This document shows, one piece after another, positions 7,222 through 16,534 of a stretch of DNA of 64,000 nucleotides. The notes below the pieces were generated by a model. The model ran no database searches, was not told where the DNA came from, and worked only from the letters and a program-made list of their open reading frames with translations. The translations under genes were made by a program, and so were the position numbers. The stretch comes from Neorhizobium huautlense (GTDB taxonomy: Bacteria; Pseudomonadota; Alphaproteobacteria; Rhizobiales; Rhizobiaceae): assembly GCF_030811685.1 (NCBI RefSeq), contig NZ_JAUSRF010000021.1, positions 33,651 through 97,650 of the forward strand. The letters are read 5' to 3'. The stretch's first letter is position 1. Each line of letters starts with the position of its first letter.

Positions 7222-9135
7222 ATGTTCAGATCCATCAAGATCAAGCTTCTTTTGCCCATTCTCTTCGGTTCGGTTGTTTTCGTCGCCATTTTGCAGGGCG
7301 CTCTTGCCATGCGTTCTGTCAATCAGATGGATATGCAGGCCGATAATCTCGGCCGCCGCATGGAACAGTCCGTCGCCATGGCCAACATGGATCGTTTGCT
7401 GGCCGATGTGCGCCGTCTGGTCCTGATGGCGCTTTCCGGCAGCAATGCCGGCGAACAGAAGAAGTGGCTTGGTCAGCTTCAGGAAAAGACACAGGAGCGT
7501 GCGGCGGCCTTTACCGCATTCGGCGCACAGATCACAGACCCCGCCGCCAAGGCGAAGTTCGATGACCTGCAGAAGGTCGTCGGCGAATATGACGTGATGG
7601 GCTCGAAGTTTATCGAGCTGATCAGCACGTCGCGCGTTTATGAAGCAAAAACCCTGATCGCACAGATGGTGCCGAAGGGCGGCGAGGCAGGCACGATCCT
7701 GACCCAGATGATCGAAGAGAACAATGCGCTCGGCAACGCGGACCGTCAGGCCGCAAATGCCGCCGCGCAGTTTTCTTCCATGTCCACGATGGTCGGCATC
7801 GTTCTGGCCGTGCTGGTTGCCGTCGCGGCCGCAGCTCTCAGCGTCTTCCGTATTGCCCGGCCGATCGACAACATCACCCGGGCGATGAACGTGCTTGCGT
7901 CCGGCGATACGCAGGCGCAGATCCCGCATGCCGGACGTCATGACGAAGTGGGCGAGATGGCCGCAGCCGTCGCCGTGTTCCGCGACAATGCGATCGAACG
8001 CGAACAGCTGGAGCGCGAGGCCGAGGCCAACCGGTCGATGAGCGAGAGCGAGCGCATGGCCCGCGAAGAGCAGAAGGCGCGGGAAGCCGCCGATGTCGCC
8101 TTTGCCGTCGATGGTCTCGCGCATGGGCTCAAGAGCCTTGCCGATGGCGACATGACCTATCGTCTGGCCCAGCCGTTTGCCGGCCAGCTCGATCAGTTGC
8201 GTGTGAATTTCAACGAATCCGTCTCCGGCCTTCAGCATGCCTTGCAGGCTGTCGGTGAAAATGCCCGCATGATCGATGCCGGTGCCAACGAGATCCGCGC
8301 GGCTGCCGACAATCTTTCCAAGCGCACCGAACAACAGGCCTCTTCTGTCGAGGAAACGGCGGCGGCGCTGGAACAGGTGACGACAGCGGTCAAGGATTCG
8401 GCGATCCGTGCCGGCGAGGCGGGTAATCTTGTCGATCATACCCGCGCCGATGCCGAGCGGTCCGGCGAGATCGTCAAGCAGGCGGTCAATGCCATGGAAG
8501 CGATCGAAAAATCGTCGAACGAGATCGGCAACATTATCGGCGTGATCGATGAGATTGCCTTCCAGACCAACCTTCTGGCGCTGAATGCCGGCGTGGAAGC
8601 CGCGCGTGCGGGCGATGCCGGCAAGGGTTTTGCCGTTGTGGCACAGGAAGTGCGCGAGCTGGCGCAACGCTCCGCCAACGCAGCGCGTGAGATCAAGGCG
8701 TTGATTTCCGCGTCTGGAGGCAAGGTGCGTGACGGCGTGAAGCTCGTCGATCAGACCGGTGAGGCCTTGGAAACGATCGTTGCCAACGTGCAGCGGATTA
8801 ACGGCAATGTCGCCTCCATCGTGACCTCGACCCGCGAACAGTCGAACGGCCTCACCGAGATCAATACCTCCGTCAACCACATGGATCAGGGCACGCAGCA
8901 GAATGCCGCCATGGTCGAGCAGACGACGGCGGCAAGCCATCGTCTTGCATCGCAGGCGGCCGCGTTGAACGCGCTTCTGGCGCAGTTCAAGTTGGATGAT
9001 GGCAGGGCGGAGGTTCGCGTGGCGTCTGCCGATACACGTCCCGTCTCTTCGCCGGCGCGTGCAATCAACAACCGTATCGCGGCTGCCTTCGGTGGCGGCG
9101 CGGCTGCTGCCAGACAGGAATGGGCGGAGTTCTGA
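7222..9135 (+). CDS. Methyl-accepting chemotaxis protein 1 (4HB sensor, HAMP, MA)
   Basis: A 637-residue membrane chemoreceptor. TM1 is about residues 8-30 and TM2 about 190-210, enclosing a 160-residue periplasmic four-helix-type sensor. A HAMP domain follows (about 211-263), then a second HAMP-like segment (GLKSLADGDMTYRLAQPF), then the signalling coiled coil with its conserved hairpin tip (FQTNLLALNAGVEAARAG, AVVAQEVRELAQRS). It ends in a tail closing with EWAEF, a W-x-x-F pentapeptide like those that tether CheR/CheB. Highly similar receptors follow at 9435 and 11697, so this is a tandem duplication. Ligand unknown. Confidence 0.93.
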   Translation: MFRSIKIKLLLPILFGSVVFVAILQGALAMRSVNQMDMQADNLGRRMEQSVAMANMDRLLADVRRLVLMALSGSNAGEQKKWLGQLQEKTQERAAAFTAFGAQITDPAAKAKFDDLQKVVGEYDVMGSKFIELISTSRVYEAKTLIAQMVPKGGEAGTILTQMIEENNALGNADRQAANAAAQFSSMSTMVGIVLAVLVAVAAAALSVFRIARPIDNITRAMNVLASGDTQAQIPHAGRHDEVGEMAAAVAVFRDNAIEREQLEREAEANRSMSESERMAREEQKAREAADVAFAVDGLAHGLKSLADGDMTYRLAQPFAGQLDQLRVNFNESVSGLQHALQAVGENARMIDAGANEIRAAADNLSKRTEQQASSVEETAAALEQVTTAVKDSAIRAGEAGNLVDHTRADAERSGEIVKQAVNAMEAIEKSSNEIGNIIGVIDEIAFQTNLLALNAGVEAARAGDAGKGFAVVAQEVRELAQRSANAAREIKALISASGGKVRDGVKLVDQTGEALETIVANVQRINGNVASIVTSTREQSNGLTEINTSVNHMDQGTQQNAAMVEQTTAASHRLASQAAALNALLAQFKLDDGRAEVRVASADTRPVSSPARAINNRIAAAFGGGAAAARQEWAEF

Positions 9136-9159
9136 TCCGTCGCTAACGTGTTGAATGGA

Positions 9160-9184
9160 AACGGCGGCTTCGGCCGCCGTTTTG
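9160..9184 (+). terminator. Rho-independent terminator after MCP 1
   Basis: An 8-bp GC-rich stem, ACGGCGGC and its complement, with a TTCG tetraloop and a T run. It lies 25 bases after the stop of the first chemoreceptor gene. Confidence 0.88.
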
Positions 9185-9434
9185 CGTTTCCGATGCTGCT
9201 TTTTTGATGCCTGCGGACATGTGATCGATTGTCAATATTTTACTACTTTTGATTTTATTGAAATCATCTGCAATTTATCGTCACCTCTATTATCCATTCG
9301 TTAAGCCTTATATTTGAACATCCTCATATCAACGCATGGTTTTGCTTCGTTGATTTTTGCAATCGCATGCCATAGGGCGTCGCGACGTTTCCCCCCCAAC
9401 GTCCCGGCGCCCTTGGCGTTTCCAGGGGATGATC

Positions 9435-11378
9435 ATGCGATACCTGTCACAGATGCGCATTCGGGTTCTTCTTCCGGCTCTGTTCGGGCTGGTTATCGTC
9501 ATCGCCTTTGCCCAGGGCGGCATGGCACTTTTTTCACTTTCAACGCTGAAACAGCAGGTGCACGAGATCGGCCGGGAGCGCATGCCGCGCAACACGCTGA
9601 TCGCCAAGATGGATCACTCGATCAGCGTCATTCGTCGTTCCTATGCCGATCTTCTGCTGGCCGATGATGCCGAGGAGATCAAGGTCAACGAGCAGACGAT
9701 CGCGACGCGCATGAACGAGCGTGATGCTCTGATCAAGCAATATTCCGACATGATCACGTTGCCGAAAACACGCGAACTGTTCTCGACCTTGCAGAGCGGT
9801 GTGGGTGCATACGACGCCGCCGCCAAAACGCTTGTCGGACTGGTCGAGGCCGGTCGTCACGAGGAAGCGCAGTCTGTCTATCGCGGCCCGATGCGTGATG
9901 CGGCCAAAACGATGACCGATGCGCTGGATACGACTGCCGCCAACAATCAGGCGATCAGCGACGAAGCGCTGATCGCAGCGGATGCCGCCTATGACCAGGC
10001 GTTGGCAAGCACCTATCTGGCGCTTGCGCTGGCCGCCATCATCGCCATCGGTGCCGCCTGCATTTCCTTCTTCCGTGTTGCCAAGCCGATCGATGCCATA
10101 ACCCGGTCCATGGGGCTGCTTGCCGGCGGTGACAACGAACGCCCGATCCCCTTTATCGAACGCCGCGATGAAATCGGTTCGATGGCGGCGGCTGTCGAGA
10201 TCTTCCGCGTCAATGCGCTGGAGCGTATCCGTCTGGAGCGTGAGGCGGACGACAATCGCGATCTGATGGAACATGAACGCGGTGTTCGTGAACAGCAGAA
10301 GATGGTGGAGGCTGGCCATGTGAAAGTGGCGGTCGACGGACTCGGTTCGGGTCTGTCCAATCTCGCCGACGGCAATCTCGGTTATCGCATTGCCACACCG
10401 TTCCATGGCGAACTCGAAGCATTGCGGACCAACTTCAACGCCTCCATGAGCAAATTGCAGGCGACGATGGTGTCGGTGGGCGAAAACGCCCATGCGATCA
10501 ATGCGGGCACAAACGAAATCCGCAGTGCCGCCGATGACCTGTCGCGCCGCACCGAGCAGCAGGCCGCTTCCGTGGAAGAAACCGCCGCCGCTCTCGAGCA
10601 GGTCACCACCGCCGTCAGTGACAGCAGCCGTCGTGCCCGTGAAGCTGGCCAGCTGGTCGAAAAGACCAAGAATGGCGCCGAACATTCGGGTGCCATCGTC
10701 CGGGATGCCGTTGCGGCCATGGAAGCGATCGAGCAGTCTTCGACCGAGATCGGCAACATCATCGGCGTCATCGATGACATTGCCTTCCAGACCAACCTTC
10801 TGGCGCTCAATGCGGGTGTCGAGGCGGCGCGGGCAGGGGAGGCCGGCAAGGGTTTTGCGGTCGTTGCTCAGGAAGTCCGCGAACTGGCCCAGCGCTCCGC
10901 CAATGCCGCCAAGGAGATCAAGTCTCTGATCAACCGCTCCGGCGAGCAAGTTCGCAACGGTGTCGCACTGGTTGGCGAAACCGGAACGGCGCTCAAGGAA
11001 ATCGTCTCCGAGGTTCAGCACATCAATCGTCTGGTGGCAGAGATCGTGACAACCGCGCAGGAACAGGCGACCGGGTTGAAGGAGATCAACACCGCCGTCA
11101 ACACGATGGACCAGGGCACTCAGAAGAACGCGGCAATGGTCGAGGAAACCACGGCTGCAACCCACAGCCTCGCTCGCGAGGCGGCTGGCCTGATCGATCT
11201 GCTCGGTCAATTCCGTCTCGGTGATGCGGCACCGCAAGCCCCGGTTCGGGCGGCGGCTCCGGTGGCGGCTTCCCCGGCATCGCGCCCGGCAGCATCGCCG
11301 GCCCGTGCGCTCGGTCACAAGGTTGCTGCGAGTTTTGGCGGGGCGGCACCGCGCGGCGAAGACTGGTCGGAATTCTGA
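9435..11378 (+). CDS. Methyl-accepting chemotaxis protein 2
   Basis: A 647-residue chemoreceptor with the same layout as its neighbours: TM1 near residues 9-31 (RVLLPALFGLVIVIAFAQGG), a periplasmic helical sensor, TM2 (TYLALALAAIIAIGAACISFF), HAMP, second HAMP-like module (GLSNLADGNLGYRIATPF) and the signalling domain with the FQTNLLALNAGVEAARAG tip. The C-terminus is a long Ala/Pro linker ending in DWSEF, the presumed CheR/CheB docking site. The sensor domain differs clearly from the other two receptors, so it probably responds to another ligand. ATG 9435 is preferred to 9429 because AGGGG at 9424-9428 is six bases away. The 250 bases upstream are AT-rich and presumably hold its promoter. 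Confidence 0.93.
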   Translation: MRYLSQMRIRVLLPALFGLVIVIAFAQGGMALFSLSTLKQQVHEIGRERMPRNTLIAKMDHSISVIRRSYADLLLADDAEEIKVNEQTIATRMNERDALIKQYSDMITLPKTRELFSTLQSGVGAYDAAAKTLVGLVEAGRHEEAQSVYRGPMRDAAKTMTDALDTTAANNQAISDEALIAADAAYDQALASTYLALALAAIIAIGAACISFFRVAKPIDAITRSMGLLAGGDNERPIPFIERRDEIGSMAAAVEIFRVNALERIRLEREADDNRDLMEHERGVREQQKMVEAGHVKVAVDGLGSGLSNLADGNLGYRIATPFHGELEALRTNFNASMSKLQATMVSVGENAHAINAGTNEIRSAADDLSRRTEQQAASVEETAAALEQVTTAVSDSSRRAREAGQLVEKTKNGAEHSGAIVRDAVAAMEAIEQSSTEIGNIIGVIDDIAFQTNLLALNAGVEAARAGEAGKGFAVVAQEVRELAQRSANAAKEIKSLINRSGEQVRNGVALVGETGTALKEIVSEVQHINRLVAEIVTTAQEQATGLKEINTAVNTMDQGTQKNAAMVEETTAATHSLAREAAGLIDLLGQFRLGDAAPQAPVRAAAPVAASPASRPAASPARALGHKVAASFGGAAPRGEDWSEF

Positions 11379-11696
11379 TCGGGTCTCGGCCGAGTGAAGT
11401 TCTCTTCATGTAATGCGCCGGTTCTGCAATCATCAGTCGAAATATAGACATGCAAAATGCCTCCACATCCAAGCGGGGGCATTTTGTCGCATTAAACTTT
11501 TATTTATGTAGATTTGATCGTTGTTGGCCAGTTTTTCGATGTTTCCTGCAATATTGATGGTTGGAAGGGCGGTGATTTCATCGAATTCTAGCGTTAATCA
11601 TCCAGTCCGCAGATTTGTCGGTAATTTTTTGTTTAGGCAGCCCTGAGAGAAGCCCGGCTCCAATCGTTCGGGATTTTTCTTCACGGGGGTCGCCAC
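11379..11696. other. Intergenic region between MCP 2 and MCP 3
   Basis: A 318-base region holding a hairpin terminator (11454-11487) and then about 200 AT-rich bases that should contain the MCP 3 promoter. I see no gene or recognisable operator in it. Confidence 0.55.
11454..11487. terminator. Probable terminator after MCP 2
   Basis: Inverted repeat AAAATGCCTCC / GGGGGCATTTT with one mismatch and a 10-base loop. The arms themselves supply A and T tracts on either side, so it could act in both directions. Confidence 0.65.
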
Positions 11697-13607
11697 ATGT
11701 TGAAATCTGTAAAAATCAAAATTCTTCTGCCGTCACTGTTTGCCCTGACCGTCCTGCTCATCGTCCTTCAGGGCGTGCAGGGCATGCGGTCTGTCTCGGA
11801 GCTGGAAACTCAGGCCGACAATATCAGCCGCCGCATGGAGCGGTCGCTGATGGTCGCCGACATGTACAGTTCGATGGGCGATGTCAGGCGCCTCTATCTG
11901 ATGGTGCTGGCGACCGACAGTGCATCCGAGCGCGCCAATCTCTTCCGGGAGATCGAGGCGGCGACGGCAAAGCGGGCTGCCGAATTCAACACCTATTCGG
12001 CCTCGATGAAGATCCCGGCCGCAAAGGCGAAGTTTGCCGAACTGGAGACGCTGGCTGCCGATTTCGACCGGCTGGGTGAAGAGTTTTCCGCCCATGTCGC
12101 CGCATTCAGAATGGCGGAAGCGCGTGGCGTTGTTGCGCGGATGTCGGACAAGGGTGGCGCTGTTGGAAAAGGTCTGCAGCAGCTGATTGCCGACAACAAC
12201 CAGCGTGGTCAGGAAGACCGTACCGCTGCCAAGGATGCCGCGCAATTTGCCTTCTCCGCGACACTGGTCGGCATCGTGTTTGCCGTTCTGGTTTCCATCG
12301 GCGCCGCTATCGCCAGCATTTTCCGTGTCACCCGGCCGATCAGCGCCATCACCGCGTCGATGAACACACTGGCTGCCGGCAACAACAAGGTCGCAATTCC
12401 TTATGCCGACAATACCGACGAGATCGGTGACATGGCCGCAGCCGTTGCCGTATTCCGCGACAACGCCCTGGAGCGCGAGCGTCTGGAGCAGGAGACAGAA
12501 GCCAACCGTTCGATGAGCGAGCGCGAACGCATTGCCCGCGAGGAGCAGAAGGCACGCGAGGCCGCTGACGTGGCCTTTGCTGTCGATGGCCTGGCGAGCG
12601 GCCTGAAGAGCCTGTCCGATGGCGATATGACCTTCCGTCTGGCCCAGCCGTTTGCCGGCCAGCTCGATCAGTTGCGTGTCAACTTCAACGAATCCGTCGG
12701 CAAGCTGCAGGGCGCACTTCGCGCAGTCGGCGACAATGCCCGCATGATCGATGCCGGCGCCAACGAGATCCGTGCTGCCGCCGACGATCTGTCCAAGCGC
12801 ACTGAACAGCAGGCCTCTTCCGTCGAGGAAACCGCGGCGGCTCTGGAAGAGGTGACTACGGCCGTCAAGGATTCGGCCGTGCGTGCTGGTGAAGCCGGCA
12901 AGCTGGTCGAGCACACACGCGTGGGTGCCGAGCGGTCCGGTGATGTCGTTCGTCAGGCGGTTTCCGCCATGGAAGCGATCGAGCATTCCTCGAACGAGAT
13001 TTCCAACATCATCGGTGTCATCGACGATATCGCCTTCCAGACCAACCTGCTTGCCCTGAATGCCGGTGTGGAAGCGGCGCGTGCGGGTGAGGCCGGCAAG
13101 GGGTTTGCCGTCGTTGCACAGGAAGTGCGCGAACTGGCGCAGCGCTCCGCCACCGCTGCCCGTGAGATCAAGACACTGATCGGTGCATCCGGCGACAAGG
13201 TGCGTGATGGTGTGGATCTGGTCGGTCAGACCGGTGCAGCACTGGAAGCGATCGTTTCCGATGTGCAGAAGATCAACCAGAATGTCGGCACGATCGTGAT
13301 GTCGGCGCGCGAACAGTCGACCGGCCTTGCCGAGATCAACACCGCCGTCAACCAGATGGACCAAGGCACGCAGAAGAATGCCGCCATGGTGGAACAGACA
13401 ACGGCTGCCAGCCACAGCCTTGCCAAGCAGGCGGCGGCCCTGACGGAACTGCTCTCGCAGTTCAAGCTGGACGAGGGACGTGCGGATGTTCGTCACGCCA
13501 CGCCGGCATCGCGCCCGGTCGCATCGCCGGCGCGCGCAATGGGTGCCCGCATCGCCTCGGCCTTCAGCGGCAATGCGGCGGTCAAGCAGGAATGGTCGGA
13601 CTTTTAA
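11697..13607 (+). CDS. Methyl-accepting chemotaxis protein 3
   Basis: A 636-residue receptor that is a close paralogue of the receptor at 7222-9135: the N-terminus (MLKSVKIKILLPSLFALTV), the second HAMP-like module (GLKSLSDGDMTFRLAQPFAG) and the signalling domain are nearly the same, while the periplasmic sensor between TM1 (about 8-30) and TM2 (about 190-210) is more divergent. It ends EWSDF, again a W-x-x-F pentapeptide. The pattern of a conserved cytoplasmic part and diverged sensor is what tandem duplication followed by change of ligand would leave. A hairpin terminator follows 25 bases after the stop. Confidence 0.93.
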   Translation: MLKSVKIKILLPSLFALTVLLIVLQGVQGMRSVSELETQADNISRRMERSLMVADMYSSMGDVRRLYLMVLATDSASERANLFREIEAATAKRAAEFNTYSASMKIPAAKAKFAELETLAADFDRLGEEFSAHVAAFRMAEARGVVARMSDKGGAVGKGLQQLIADNNQRGQEDRTAAKDAAQFAFSATLVGIVFAVLVSIGAAIASIFRVTRPISAITASMNTLAAGNNKVAIPYADNTDEIGDMAAAVAVFRDNALERERLEQETEANRSMSERERIAREEQKAREAADVAFAVDGLASGLKSLSDGDMTFRLAQPFAGQLDQLRVNFNESVGKLQGALRAVGDNARMIDAGANEIRAAADDLSKRTEQQASSVEETAAALEEVTTAVKDSAVRAGEAGKLVEHTRVGAERSGDVVRQAVSAMEAIEHSSNEISNIIGVIDDIAFQTNLLALNAGVEAARAGEAGKGFAVVAQEVRELAQRSATAAREIKTLIGASGDKVRDGVDLVGQTGAALEAIVSDVQKINQNVGTIVMSAREQSTGLAEINTAVNQMDQGTQKNAAMVEQTTAASHSLAKQAAALTELLSQFKLDEGRADVRHATPASRPVASPARAMGARIASAFSGNAAVKQEWSDF

Positions 13608-13631
13608 GAACGGCAACATGAAATAGGGAAA

Positions 13632-13655
13632 TGCCGGCCTCGCGCCGGCGTTTTT
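13632..13655 (+). terminator. Rho-independent terminator after MCP 3
   Basis: Stem GCCGGC/GCCGGC with a five-base loop followed by TTTTT, 25 bases after the third chemoreceptor gene. Confidence 0.82.
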
Positions 13656-13741
13656 CGATTGAGGAAAAGAGTTTTAGACCTTACCGAAATGTAAGCCGCC
13701 CTGACCTTTGCCAGTCGCTCCGCAGCCGCTATATCGCTGGC

Positions 13742-15601
13742 ATGGCCATTACCCGTCTCTTCCGCTTTTTCGAAAACTGGATTTCCCCATTCGCCCGGAA
13801 AGACGATCTGCGTCCGCCGGCAACGACGCTCGGTTTTATCTGGTTTTATCTCAACCAGGCGAAAGCGCCGTTTTTCGCCATGCTGGTTCTGGGCGGCCTG
13901 ACGGCGGCAATCGAAGCGGCGCTGTTCTGGTTCGTCGGGCGGTTGATCGACATTCTGGCGACCATCAAACCGGCAGACGGCTGGGGCGGGCTTCTGGCCG
14001 CGCATGGCTGGGAACTGGCCGGCATGCTGGTGCTGATCGGCGTGGTGCGCTTCGTGGTCACGCTTTTGACCGCGCTCACCGACCAGCAGATCATCACGCC
14101 CGGTTTCTACAACATGGTGCGCTGGCAATCCTACATGCATGTGGCGCGGCAATCGCTGTCCTTCTTCCAGAACGATTTTTCCGGCCGCATCGTCAACAAG
14201 GTCTGGTCGGGCGGCCAGTCGGCCGGAGACCTCGTCACCTCGCTGATGGAAAGCGTCTGGTTCGTCGGCATCTATTCCGTTTCGATGCTGTTTCTGGTCG
14301 GCAGTCTCGACTGGCGTCTGGCCGTTGTCGTCTGCGTCTGGGTGTTCATCTTCTCGCTTCTGGCGCGGTATTTCGTGCCGCGCATCCGCCATCATTCGCG
14401 AGAGACGGCGGAAGCGGCATCCATGCTGAACGGCCGCATGGTCGATGCCTACAGCAATATCCAGACGCTGCGCCTGTTCGGCCATGACGATGCCAATGAC
14501 CGCTACATGCTGCAGGGTTTCGAGACCTTTCAGAAAACCACCATCATGTTCACTCGGTTCATCACCGGGGTGAGGGCATCGATGGCGCTGCTGTCGGGCA
14601 TCATGATCACCAGCATGGCGGCGCTCTGCATCGACCTGTGGCTATCGGGCAAGATCACCTCGGGTGCCGTTGCCTTCACGCTGGCGCTGGTGCTGCGGCT
14701 GAATTTTCTGCTCGGCCGGCTGATGACGCAGTTCAACGGCATCATGCGCAATTTCGGCGTCGTGCAGAATGCCGCCGAGCTGATCTCGCAGCCGATCGGT
14801 CTTGTCGATGCGCCGAACGCGGGGACGCTTTCGGTGAAACAGCCGGGTATCGTGTTCGACAATGTCAGTTTTCATTACGGGCGTGGCAAGGGCGTCATCG
14901 AAAACCTGTCGCTGGAAATCCGTCCGGGTGAGAAGGTTGGCGTGGTCGGGCGGTCCGGTGCCGGCAAGTCGACACTCGTCAATCTGCTGCTGCGTTTCTA
15001 CGACGTCGAGAGCGGCCGTATTCTCATCGACGGGCAGGATATTTCGCAGGTTACCCAGGAAAGCCTGCGACGGCAGATCGGCATGGTCACACAGGATACC
15101 GCGCTTCTGCACCGCTCGATCCGCGAAAACATCCTGTTCGGGCGCGATAATGCCGGAGAGGAAGAACTGGTGGCGGCAACGCAGCGGGCCGAGGCGGATG
15201 AGTTTATTGCGCGTCTGGAAGATCAGCGCGGCCGCACCGGTTTTGACGCGCATGTGGGCGAGCGTGGTGTCAAATTATCGGGTGGCCAGCGGCAGCGTAT
15301 CGCCATTGCCCGCGTCATGCTGAAGAACGCGCCGATCCTCGTGCTGGATGAAGCGACTTCTGCGCTGGACTCGGAAGTCGAGGCCGCGATCCAGGCCAAT
15401 CTCGACCGGCTGATGGAAGGCAAGACGGTGCTGGCCATCGCGCACCGGCTGTCCACCATTGCCGCACTCGACCGGCTGATCGTCATGGATGGCGGGAAGA
15501 TCGTCGAGCAGGGCACGCATGCCGAACTGATCGCGCGGGGCGGGCTTTACGCATCCTTCTGGGAGCGGCAGTCTGGCGGCTTCTTGGGCGCGGAAGACTG
15601 A
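13742..15601 (+). CDS. ABC exporter, fused membrane and ATPase domains (paralogue 2)
   Basis: A 619-residue half-transporter paralogous to the one at 5132-6982; the ATPase domains share long stretches, including GRSGAGKSTLVNLLLRFYD, DGQDIS, VTQDTALLHRSIRENI, LSGGQRQRIAIARV, ILVLDEATSALDSEVEAAI and IAHRLSTI. Six transmembrane spans occupy the first 320 residues. All ATPase motifs are intact, so no degenerate-site asymmetry is visible. The ATG at 13742 lacks a clear ribosome site. I think it is the original neighbour and likely heterodimer partner of the first exporter, now separated from it by the chemoreceptor genes. The substrate is unknown. Confidence 0.9.
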   Translation: MAITRLFRFFENWISPFARKDDLRPPATTLGFIWFYLNQAKAPFFAMLVLGGLTAAIEAALFWFVGRLIDILATIKPADGWGGLLAAHGWELAGMLVLIGVVRFVVTLLTALTDQQIITPGFYNMVRWQSYMHVARQSLSFFQNDFSGRIVNKVWSGGQSAGDLVTSLMESVWFVGIYSVSMLFLVGSLDWRLAVVVCVWVFIFSLLARYFVPRIRHHSRETAEAASMLNGRMVDAYSNIQTLRLFGHDDANDRYMLQGFETFQKTTIMFTRFITGVRASMALLSGIMITSMAALCIDLWLSGKITSGAVAFTLALVLRLNFLLGRLMTQFNGIMRNFGVVQNAAELISQPIGLVDAPNAGTLSVKQPGIVFDNVSFHYGRGKGVIENLSLEIRPGEKVGVVGRSGAGKSTLVNLLLRFYDVESGRILIDGQDISQVTQESLRRQIGMVTQDTALLHRSIRENILFGRDNAGEEELVAATQRAEADEFIARLEDQRGRTGFDAHVGERGVKLSGGQRQRIAIARVMLKNAPILVLDEATSALDSEVEAAIQANLDRLMEGKTVLAIAHRLSTIAALDRLIVMDGGKIVEQGTHAELIARGGLYASFWERQSGGFLGAED

Positions 15602-15604
15602 TCC

Positions 15605-16534
15605 CTATTCCGGAACGACGAATTCCGCCATCAGGCCGTAATGGTTGGAGCCCATCGAATCCGGGATACGGCTGACCGACTTCATGCCGAGCGGCGCGCG
15701 CACCATGACATGGTCGATGGCGATGCCGAAGCGGCCGAGACGCACCGGCCATGTGGGGATTTCCGGCGCGATGGTGCGCAGGTCCGTCCAGCGCATGAAC
15801 TGCTGCACGTCAGGCGCAATGCTGGATGAGTTGAAATCGCCGGAGAGAAGCAGCGGTCCCTTGCGATTGTTGATGATCCGCGCGGCGTTGGTCAGTTCCA
15901 TCTTGTGATAATTGTCGAAATACGGCTTGCTGAGATGCATGGCGACCACATGCACGGTGGTGCCGCCGACATCGACATCCGCCAGCATGAAGCGATCCTT
16001 ACGCAATTCGCTGAGGCCCCCGACGCTCAGATTGCTGAGCGGCAGTTTCGACAACATCATCATGTCGCAGATATCCGTCTCGCGGCCGCAGCCGATGCGA
16101 TAGGGATAGACCTTGTCGAGTTCGGCCAGATACGGCGCCAGAGGCGGCATTTCCATGATGTTGACGACATCGGCGCCGGAGTTGACGATCGCCTGATAGA
16201 TGCGTTCACCATTGCGATAATTGCCGCCAAGGATGTTGAAATGCATCAGCCTGATCGTCTTGCCCGATTGCGGCGCCGGATCGGCGTCGAACTCGTAGGG
16301 CATGATCCAGGCATGCACGGCGATGCCGATCGAAGCGATAAGGAGAAGGCCGGTAAATACGTTGCGACTGATGAGCAGAGCGAGAATCATTGCCAGCGCA
16401 CAGGCAATGGCGGCGTGAAGTTGCAGGCTGTGGAGTGTTGCAAGCATCCATTGCGGATGCACATAACGTGTGGCTATTGCGCCCAGCACAAGCGACACAA
16501 TGACGCAGATGGCAACCGAGATCGTGTGTTTCAT
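15605..16534 (-). CDS. Membrane-anchored endonuclease/exonuclease/phosphatase family protein
   Basis: A 309-residue protein with three N-terminal hydrophobic spans (SVAICVIVSLVLGAIATRY, AAIACALAMILALLI, GLLLIASIGIAVHAWIM) followed by an EEP-fold domain exposed on the outside. EEP signatures are MHFNILGGN, DVVNIMEMPP (metal-binding Glu), VVAMHLSKP, LSGDFNSS (catalytic Asp-x-Asn) and IDHVMVR (catalytic Asp-His). Such proteins can be nucleases, lipid phosphatases or phosphodiesterases; membrane anchoring favours an envelope substrate, but this is inference. It is transcribed divergently from petABC, and the FNR/FixK-like box in between lies 93 bases upstream of its start, so it might share that control. 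Confidence 0.82.
   Translation of the reverse strand: MKHTISVAICVIVSLVLGAIATRYVHPQWMLATLHSLQLHAAIACALAMILALLISRNVFTGLLLIASIGIAVHAWIMPYEFDADPAPQSGKTIRLMHFNILGGNYRNGERIYQAIVNSGADVVNIMEMPPLAPYLAELDKVYPYRIGCGRETDICDMMMLSKLPLSNLSVGGLSELRKDRFMLADVDVGGTTVHVVAMHLSKPYFDNYHKMELTNAARIINNRKGPLLLSGDFNSSSIAPDVQQFMRWTDLRTIAPEIPTWPVRLGRFGIAIDHVMVRAPLGMKSVSRIPDSMGSNHYGLMAEFVVPE

Noticed and set aside
7204..13619. Long minus-strand frames opposite the three chemoreceptors (578, 592 and 628 codons)
   Set aside because: They mirror the plus-strand coding pattern, have no ribosome sites and give His/Arg-rich, domain-free sequence. The chemoreceptors on the plus strand are certain.
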